Source: Chaera sp964544355
Lineage (GTDB): Bacteria > Patescibacteriota > Saccharimonadia > Saccharimonadales > Saccharimonadaceae
Length of the DNA stretch: 64,000 nucleotides
Reading direction: 5' to 3'
NCBI GenBank assembly: GCA_964544355.1
Contig: CAZJAI010000003.1
Span: 57,014-121,013 of the forward strand
Below are positions 58,890 through 64,000 of the stretch, piece after piece; position 1 is the first letter of the stretch, and each line of letters opens with the position of its first letter. The notes beneath the pieces were generated by a model that did no database searches, had not been told where the DNA came from, and saw only the letters and a program-made list of their open reading frames with translations. Both the position numbers and the translations under genes were made by a program.

Positions 58890-59507
58890 ATGGCACGCGA
58901 TCGAAGCCCCGTAGTCAAACAGAGCCGCCGCGAAGGTTACGCCTTACATCCCAAGGCCCATAAAATTATGGTCAAAAAGACCTCCCCGCCCGGACAGCAC
59001 GGTCGCTCTTATCGGCAAAAAGCCAGTCTGTATTCAATGCAGTTGCGCGAGAAGCAAAAAGTCCGCCGAATTTACGGTTTGCTGGAACGCCAGTTCGCCA
59101 AGCTGATGAACGAAGCCAGCCGCAGCCGGGGACGCTCCGGCGAAATTCTGCTGCAGCTGCTAGAGCGGCGGTTGGACAATGCCGTATACCGGGCCGGTTT
59201 CGCCCGTTCGCGGCGGGCTGCCCGTCAGTTAGTCACCCACGGTCACTTTACCCTTAACGGCCGACGAGTGGACATTCCCTCTATTCGCTTGAAGGAAAAT
59301 GACCTGCTTCAGGTACGACCGGCCAGCGCTAAAAGCGGTTACTTTCAGGGCATAGAACAAATCGCCGCCGACGCCGCTCAGCAGATTCCCTCCTGGCTGA
59401 AACCCGACCTGAAAAAACTAAGCATCACCGTTTCCGGCCTGCCCTCGCGTGACGAGGCTGAGCCGGACATTAACGAACAGCTAATCGTCGAATATTATTC
59501 GCGCTAA
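58890..59507 (+). CDS. rpsD: 30S ribosomal protein S4 (zinc-free form)
   Basis: 205 residues. The N terminus (ARDRSPVVKQSRREGYALHPKAHKIMVKKTSPPGQHG) has no Cys, so it is the C-minus form without the zinc finger. The S4 RNA-binding motif is LLERRLDNAVYRAGFARSRRAARQLVTHGHFTLNGRRV. S4 initiates 30S assembly. Precedes rpoA, as in other bacteria. Confidence 0.97.
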   Translation: MARDRSPVVKQSRREGYALHPKAHKIMVKKTSPPGQHGRSYRQKASLYSMQLREKQKVRRIYGLLERQFAKLMNEASRSRGRSGEILLQLLERRLDNAVYRAGFARSRRAARQLVTHGHFTLNGRRVDIPSIRLKENDLLQVRPASAKSGYFQGIEQIAADAAQQIPSWLKPDLKKLSITVSGLPSRDEAEPDINEQLIVEYYSR

Positions 59508-59533
59508 CGTCAAAAGAAGAGGAGATCGCAAAG

Positions 59534-60460
59534 GTGTCAAAAGTAATTCACAACCCAACCCTGGCTACCGTCGACGAGCATTCGCCGACCAGCGCCACGT
59601 TCGTCATCGAGCCGCTGCACACCGGCTACGGCATGACTTTGGGTAACAGCTTGCGCCGGGTGCTGCTGAGCAGTATTGCCGGCGCTGCCGTGGTGGCTTT
59701 TAAAATCGAAGGCGTGACCCATGAATTCTCCTCGATCAAAGGGATCAAGGAAGACGTGGTGGATATCATGCTCAACCTTAAGAACGTCCGTTTCAACGTT
59801 AAAAGCGATCAGCCGCAGCAGTTGCGCCTGGAGAAAAAAGGCGCCGGCCCGGTAACTGCCAAAGATATCAAACTCAACGCCGACGTCAGTCTGGCCAACC
59901 CGGATAGTCATGTTTGCACCATTGACGATCCCAAAGGCTCGCTGGTTATGGATCTGGTGGTCGAATCGGGCCGTGGCTACCGCACCATCGAAGAATCCGG
60001 CGAAAGCCGGCTGCATAGCGACATGATAGCCCTGGACGCCGTGTTCAGCCCAGTGCAGCGCGTTCGCTACAAAGTTGAAAGTACCCGCGTCGGCCAGATG
60101 ACCGATCTGGACAAGCTGATTCTAACCGTTGATACCGACGGCTCGCTGACGCCCCGCGAAGCTTTCGAAGAGGCGGCCGCCATTTTAATCAACCAGTACA
60201 CCGCTTTGGCCGGCAGTACCCGCGTTGAATCGGCGCCGGCATCCGGCCAGACCGACGGCAGCGACCCCGAGTCTGAACTGCTGACCCCGATCGAGGACCT
60301 AAATTTAAGCGCCCGCACCACCAACGCGCTGATTAACAACGATATTCGAACCGTCCGCGACCTGGTTACCCTCAACGACAGCGAGTTGCGCGAGCTGAAA
60401 GGTTTTGGCAGCAAGGCGCTTGACGAGGTTAAGGAAAAACTGACGGAGATGGAGCTTTAA
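59534..60460 (+). CDS. rpoA: RNA polymerase alpha subunit
   Basis: 308 residues from GTG 59534, after AGAGGAGATCG. The N-terminal dimerisation domain has LHTGYGMTLGNSLRRVLLSSIAG; a linker (about 230-248, Ser/Gly/Asp-rich) leads to the DNA-binding C-terminal domain (IEDLNLSARTTNALINNDIRTV ... ELKGFGSKALDEVKEKL). The Arg and Asn that meet the UP element (SARTTN) are kept. It assembles RNA polymerase. Confidence 0.97.
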   Translation: MSKVIHNPTLATVDEHSPTSATFVIEPLHTGYGMTLGNSLRRVLLSSIAGAAVVAFKIEGVTHEFSSIKGIKEDVVDIMLNLKNVRFNVKSDQPQQLRLEKKGAGPVTAKDIKLNADVSLANPDSHVCTIDDPKGSLVMDLVVESGRGYRTIEESGESRLHSDMIALDAVFSPVQRVRYKVESTRVGQMTDLDKLILTVDTDGSLTPREAFEEAAAILINQYTALAGSTRVESAPASGQTDGSDPESELLTPIEDLNLSARTTNALINNDIRTVRDLVTLNDSELRELKGFGSKALDEVKEKLTEMEL

Positions 60461-60462
60461 GC

Positions 60463-60999
60463 ATGCACCGGCACGGTTACAAGGGAAGGAAACTGCGCCG
60501 CGACCGCGACCAGCGCCGGGCCTTGATGAAAGGGCTGGCCACGCAATTGGTCGAACACGGGCGCATTGAAACCACCTTGCCTAAAGCCAAAGAGGTATTG
60601 CCTTACGCCGAGTCGCTGATTGGCAAAGCCAAAGCCGGCGGCTTACACCAGCGGCGCCAGATTATCAGTTCGCTGACCACGCTGGAAGCGGCCCATAAAT
60701 TAGTCGACCAGATCGCGCCGAAGCTGGCCGGCCGCCTGGGCGGCCACCTCAGGATCAAGCCCAGCCGGCTCAGGGTCGGCGATAACGCCCGGCTGGCCAC
60801 GGTCAGTTTCGTGGATGACATCAGCCAGCTGGCCGCCGCCAGCGAAAAAACCGCCAAACAGCCGGCCAAAACTACCGTCGCGGCGCCTTCTAAAAGCAAA
60901 ACCCCGGCCAAACAGCCGGCCGCGACTTCTCCGAAGGCCCGGAGCGCCGCCTCCAAGCCTGCTGTCGCGTCTTCGGCTAAGAGGAAAAAGCTTTCATGA
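60463..60999 (+). CDS. rplQ: 50S ribosomal protein L17 with an Ala/Pro/Lys tail
   Basis: 178 residues. MHRHGYKGRKLRRDRDQRRALMKGLATQLVEHGRIETTLPKAKEV is the L17 start and the core ends near residue 118. The remaining 60 residues are a low-complexity Ala/Pro/Lys/Ser tail of unknown role. L17 lines the exit-tunnel side of the 50S. Overlaps rplM by 4 nt. Confidence 0.95.
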   Translation: MHRHGYKGRKLRRDRDQRRALMKGLATQLVEHGRIETTLPKAKEVLPYAESLIGKAKAGGLHQRRQIISSLTTLEAAHKLVDQIAPKLAGRLGGHLRIKPSRLRVGDNARLATVSFVDDISQLAAASEKTAKQPAKTTVAAPSKSKTPAKQPAATSPKARSAASKPAVASSAKRKKLS

Positions 61000-61448
61000 A
61001 CGCCAATAAAAAAACCTTTTCGCTCAAACAGGGCGACGTCAGCCGTCAGTGGGTGTTGATTGACGCGGCCGAGGCGACCCTGGGGCGAGTAGCTTCGGCA
61101 GCAGCCAAACAGCTGATCGGCAAGCAGAAGGTTAGCTATACCCCGCATATAGACGGTGGTAATTTTGTCGTGGTGATCAACGCCGGACAAATCAAATTAA
61201 GTGGTAACAAAGCCGCCCAGAAACGCTACTATAGCCATTCCGGCTATCCCGGGGGGCTGAAGACATTGAGTTTTGATCAGGTTATGGCTAAAGATCCGGC
61301 CAAGGTTTTGGTCGCCGCCGTCCGGGGCATGCTGCCCAAAAACAAGCTGGCTGACGGGCGCCTCGCCAGATTAAAAGTATTCAGCGGCGAAGGGCATTCT
61401 CATGAGGCTCAAAAGCCGGTTAAACTTAAGGTTCAACAGGTAAAATAA
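60996..61448 (+). CDS. rplM: 50S ribosomal protein L13
   Basis: 150 residues. WVLIDAAEATLGRVASAAAKQLIGK, YTPHIDGGNFVVVINAGQIKLSGNK and AVRGMLPKNKLADGRLARLKVFSG identify L13, an early 50S assembly protein. Fused into the alpha cluster by a 4-nt overlap with rplQ. Confidence 0.97.
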   Translation: MNANKKTFSLKQGDVSRQWVLIDAAEATLGRVASAAAKQLIGKQKVSYTPHIDGGNFVVVINAGQIKLSGNKAAQKRYYSHSGYPGGLKTLSFDQVMAKDPAKVLVAAVRGMLPKNKLADGRLARLKVFSGEGHSHEAQKPVKLKVQQVK

Positions 61449-61846
61449 TGGCTAAAAACAGTTATCATTACGGATTAGGCAGGCGCAAAAGCGCGATCGC
61501 CCGGGCCAGGCTGACTCCCGGCAAGGGCGAGGTAACGGTGAACGGACGTAGTGCCCAGTCCTATTTCGGCAACAGCCGCTCCTTACTGGAAGATCTACTG
61601 CAACCCCTAGTGGAGATCGGTAAGGTCAAACAACTGGACGTTTCGCTGAAAGTGGCCGGTGGCGGATTAAGCGGTCAGGCGGACGCCGCTCGCCTGGCAA
61701 TCGCCAAGGCGGCCGGTCTGCTAGGCGGTGATATACGCACGGCCCTGAAAAAATCAGGCATGATCAGGCGCGATTCACGCGAAAAAGAGCGTAAAAAATA
61801 CGGCCTGCGGGCCGCCCGCAAAAAAGAACAGTTCTCCAAACGCTAA
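61448..61846 (+). CDS. rpsI: 30S ribosomal protein S9
   Basis: 132 residues. YHYGLGRRKSAIARARLTPGKGEVTVNGR and RDSREKERKKYGLRAARKKEQFSKR: the C-terminal Lys-Arg reaches the P-site tRNA anticodon. Starts on the last base of the rplM stop; last gene of the cluster. Confidence 0.97.
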   Translation: MAKNSYHYGLGRRKSAIARARLTPGKGEVTVNGRSAQSYFGNSRSLLEDLLQPLVEIGKVKQLDVSLKVAGGGLSGQADAARLAIAKAAGLLGGDIRTALKKSGMIRRDSREKERKKYGLRAARKKEQFSKR

Positions 61847-61902
61847 CGCCCTCCCTAGCGCAGTGTCGTTATTTCAAGCTGTGCGCCGCTGCAAGCTCCA
61901 CT

Positions 61903-61925
61903 GGGGGCCGGGCGGCCCGGTTTTT
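61903..61925 (+). terminator. Terminator of the ribosomal cluster
   Basis: CCGGG (61908-61912), loop CGG, CCCGG (61916-61920), then TTTTT (61921-61925). An alternative GGGCC/GGCCC pairing exists. It ends the infA-rpsI transcript. Confidence 0.8.
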
Positions 61926-61926
61926 A

Positions 61927-61954
61927 TTGACAGAAAAAAGCGTTGCATTATAGT
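61927..61954 (+). promoter_or_regulatory. Promoter for the secreted protein gene
   Basis: TTGACA (61927-61932), 16-nt spacer, TATAGT (61949-61954), directly after the terminator. A leader of about 35 nt with AAGGACCAAGG precedes the ATG. Confidence 0.6.
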
Positions 61955-61998
61955 TATGCTTAGATAAAACTTAAGGACCAAGGAAAAATAAAGCCGCA

Positions 61999-62631
61999 AT
62001 GAAACAGACAGTTTTAGTCAAGGTGTTCGGGCTGGCCGTTGCCATGGTATTGGCGTTCCCGACCGCCGGCCTGCTGGCTCAAGCTCCTCTTAATCCGCCG
62101 AACGATCCGGGCAATCCCAACGCGCCCATATCGCGTACCGCGGCCAACAACGACGAGTTCAACAAACGCCGCGCCGAAATGAGGCAGCGGCTGGACAGTA
62201 TCAAGCAGAACGTGCAGGAAAAACTGCAGGGCCAGCGGCTGCAGGTCTGTCAGCAGCGTCAGGCCAAGGTTAACCAAACGCTGGATAAAATCACCGCTAA
62301 CGCCCGGCGCCAGCTTCTGGTTGTCAGCACCGTCCAGCTAAGAGTGGAAAATTTCTACAAGGATAAAAAAATGTCGGTGGCTAATTACGATCAGCTGGCG
62401 CAGACCGCCAACGCCAAGCGGCAGGCGGCCGAAGGGGTTTTCGACGCGGTCAACGGAGTCAATTTTGACTGCCAGGCTCAGGACGGCCGGAATGTCGGCC
62501 AGAACGTTAAAGAGGTAGTCAGCGGCGAAAGGCAGGCTCTGAAAGAGTACCGCCAGGCGGTCAAAGACCTGCTGCTGGCCGTTAAGCAGGCCGCCGGCCA
62601 GTCAACCGCTAACCCCAGTGGAGTGCGTTAA
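61999..62631 (+). CDS. Secreted helical protein of unknown function
   Basis: 210 residues. A classical signal peptide (basic start, hydrophobic core about 8-24, cleavage likely after GLLAQA near residue 29) and a mature part that is almost all charged helix and probable coiled coil, with two Cys (LQVCQQRQ and NFDCQAQD) that could form a disulfide. Gln/Lys/Ala-rich. No family recognised. It lies 6 nt upstream of a pilin-like gene and is co-transcribed with it, so it may act at the same surface structure. Confidence 0.75.
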   Translation: MKQTVLVKVFGLAVAMVLAFPTAGLLAQAPLNPPNDPGNPNAPISRTAANNDEFNKRRAEMRQRLDSIKQNVQEKLQGQRLQVCQQRQAKVNQTLDKITANARRQLLVVSTVQLRVENFYKDKKMSVANYDQLAQTANAKRQAAEGVFDAVNGVNFDCQAQDGRNVGQNVKEVVSGERQALKEYRQAVKDLLLAVKQAAGQSTANPSGVR

Positions 62632-62637
62632 ATCATC

Positions 62638-62937
62638 ATGAGCTACAAAAATTCTGACAACCAAAATTCCAGAGGGGGCTTCGGCGCGGTCGAAGTAATC
62701 TTACTGATAGCGGTGCTGGTGGCTTTAGGGCTGGTAGGCTACCGGGTGTGGCAGGCCAGGCAGACGCCGCCCAACGCCAGTCTGACGCCTGCTCCCATAC
62801 TCAGCCGCGACTCTCCCAGCGTGATCGTCCCGCCAATCAGCAGCGTCAGCGGGTTAGACTCGGCCCTGCAAACGCTGGATGGCACCAAGTTTGACGCGGC
62901 AGCTGAAAGCCAACTCAACAGCCAGCTCAGTTTTTAG
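62638..62937 (+). CDS. Type IV pilin-like protein
   Basis: 99 residues. The N terminus reads ...NSRGGFGAVEVILLIAVLVALGLVGY: a Gly followed by Phe and then Glu at position +5 of the mature chain, with a following hydrophobic helix, is the class III (prepilin peptidase) signal of type IV pilins and pseudopilins. The mature domain is short and Pro/Ser-rich, so a minor pilin is more likely than a main subunit. It fits the PilB-type ATPase at 5187-6806. The prepilin peptidase is not in the window. Confidence 0.65.
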   Translation: MSYKNSDNQNSRGGFGAVEVILLIAVLVALGLVGYRVWQARQTPPNASLTPAPILSRDSPSVIVPPISSVSGLDSALQTLDGTKFDAAAESQLNSQLSF

Positions 62938-62971
62938 CGCCGGCTTTTGGCTTGTTTTCAAGGCGATAGGC

Positions 62972-62977
62972 TATAAT
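62972..62977 (+). promoter_or_regulatory. trpS -10 box, 14 nt from the start codon
   Basis: TATAAT (62972-62977) with the ATG at 62992, so the leader is about 7-8 nt with no Shine-Dalgarno. The -35 is poor. Confidence 0.55.
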
Positions 62978-62991
62978 AAGCCGTATTGTAT

Positions 62992-64000
62992 ATGACCAAG
63001 GATGTGATTTTAACGGGCGTCCGGTCCAACGAAGAGCCGACCCTGGGCAATTATTTGGGCGCGATTTTACCGATGGTCGAGTTGCAGCGCCGCTACGGCC
63101 GGACTCATCAAATAAACATGTTCGTGCCCGATCTGCACAGCTTCACCACCCCTGTTGATCACAGCGAGTTGTACGCCGGCAGCATAACCAACCTTAAATA
63201 TTACCTGGCGGCCGGTCTTGATCTGGATTTGCCGGACAGCTATTTGTACAGACAGAGTTTTGTGCCCGCTCATAGCGAAATGGCCTGGATTTTAAGTTGC
63301 TTTAGCTATTTTGGCGAAATGCGCCGCATGACCCAATTTAAAGATAAGTCCAGCGAAGGCGAGGAGACCGTCAGTGTCGGCTTGTTCAATTACCCGATTT
63401 TAATGGCTGCCGATATACTGCTCTACGGCGCGCGCTGGGTGCCGGTTGGCGATGACCAGAGGCAGCACCTCGAGATTACTCGCGACATTGCCGCCCGCAT
63501 AAATAATAAGTTCGGTGAACTGTTCGTGTTGCCCGAACCATGGGAGAAACAACTGGCCTTCGCCGGCCGGGAGGTGGGCCTCAGAATCCGCAGCCTGGCA
63601 TATCCGGACAGGAAAATGAGCAAGAGCGTGCCCGACCCCCGCGGCACGGTCCTGCTTAGCGACCAGCCGGATGCCGCAGCTAAAAAAGTCATGGGTGCCA
63701 CGACTGACAGCCTCGGACGTATTAACTTTGATTGGCAGAACCAGCCCGGCATCACCAATTTGCTGCAAATTTTGTCGTTGCTAACCGGCGAGGCTCAAGA
63801 AAAAATTAATCAGCAATGGATCGGCAAAGAAGGCTACGGCGAGCTGAAACAGGCTGTAGCGAAAGTCTTGTCGGAGTTTCTGGAAGATTTCCAGGCTAAA
63901 CTCCGCGGCGTGGACGAGACTGCACTGCTGGACGGGCTTGAAACATCCGAAAAAGCTATGAACCAAATTGCCGGCGGAACCCTGTTGCGCGTTCAGACGG
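62992..64000 (+). CDS. trpS: Tryptophanyl-tRNA synthetase (3' end beyond the window)
   Basis: About 336 codons are visible and the frame runs off the window, so the end is missing. The HIGH-like motif is EEPTLGNYLGAILP (near residue 16), VPVGDDQRQHLEITRDIA is a TrpRS signature, and the KMSKS loop is DRKMSKSVPDPRG (near 208). Class Ic, charges tRNA-Trp. A reading frame of about 340 residues is usual, so little should be missing. The message is probably near-leaderless. Confidence 0.95.
   Translation, partial: MTKDVILTGVRSNEEPTLGNYLGAILPMVELQRRYGRTHQINMFVPDLHSFTTPVDHSELYAGSITNLKYYLAAGLDLDLPDSYLYRQSFVPAHSEMAWILSCFSYFGEMRRMTQFKDKSSEGEETVSVGLFNYPILMAADILLYGARWVPVGDDQRQHLEITRDIAARINNKFGELFVLPEPWEKQLAFAGREVGLRIRSLAYPDRKMSKSVPDPRGTVLLSDQPDAAAKKVMGATTDSLGRINFDWQNQPGITNLLQILSLLTGEAQEKINQQWIGKEGYGELKQAVAKVLSEFLEDFQAKLRGVDETALLDGLETSEKAMNQIAGGTLLRVQT

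Noticed and set aside
1..64000. UGA recoding, as in Gracilibacteria and Absconditabacteria
   Set aside because: Several genes, including dnaE and nusA, end at TGA in the expected place, and no conserved Gly is encoded by TGA.
1..64000. CRISPR arrays, rRNA operons, insertion sequences, prophage genes
   Set aside because: No regularly spaced repeats, rRNA signatures, transposase frames or terminal repeats were seen on reading both strands.

Overview
The window is one gene-dense stretch of a small bacterial genome. It is rich in G+C by eye (above half) and uses the standard code, with TGA as a true stop (dnaE ends on it). Three things point to the Patescibacteria / Candidate Phyla Radiation, most likely Candidatus Saccharibacteria: ribosomal protein L30 is missing between S5 and L15, as is known for that radiation; adk and map are missing between secY and infA; and lone housekeeping genes alternate with small uncharacterised membrane proteins. 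The phylum is an inference and was not tested against a database.

Layout. 1-9960: the end of an unknown gene, two small membrane-associated proteins (YtxH-like, DUF5665-like), dnaE, a SpoU methyltransferase, a PilB/GspE-type ATPase, malic enzyme, a small membrane protein, L19, and a fused RNase HII-YraN protein. 9932-31657: an M1 aminopeptidase, nusA behind a possible attenuator, a clpC / membrane zincin / radA / PIN-TRAM cluster behind a perfect CIRCE operator, class A PBP, tyrS, recG, rsmD, tRNA-Leu(UAG), hisS, trigger factor, and clpP behind a second CIRCE-like operator. 31676-47123: rpoB-rpoC, rpsL-rpsG-x-fusA, a hypothetical gene, tuf-rpsJ, then three membrane or secreted genes, one a DUF3152-type metzincin. 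47153-61846: the S10-spc-alpha supercluster from rplC to rplO, then secY, then infA-rpmJ-rpsM-rpsK-rpsD-rpoA-rplQ-rplM-rpsI. 61927-64000: a secreted helical protein with a pilin-like protein, and the start of trpS.

How it works together. Most of the window is the transcription and translation machinery. Long structured leaders lie in front of rpoB, rpsL, rplC and secY. Protein quality control (ClpC, ClpP, probably HrcA-controlled, and trigger factor) is clustered. The surface features are a pilus-type ATPase, a pilin-like protein, a peptidoglycan synthase and membrane-anchored or secreted metallopeptidases, which would suit an epibiont.

The most unusual observations are: (1) an EF-G whose two guanine-recognition motifs (G4 and G5) are both altered; (2) an RNA polymerase beta-prime subunit in which both classical zinc sites have lost their cysteines, alongside cysteine-free S4, S14, L36 and PilB; (3) CIRCE-type operators at clpC and clpP with the -35 box inside the 9-nt spacer in both; (4) a candidate switch-like leader before rplC; (5) several promoters only 7-15 nt from the start codon, implying leaderless messages; (6) uS11 lacking its isoaspartate-forming Asn. 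No rRNA, CRISPR array, insertion sequence or phage gene was seen.
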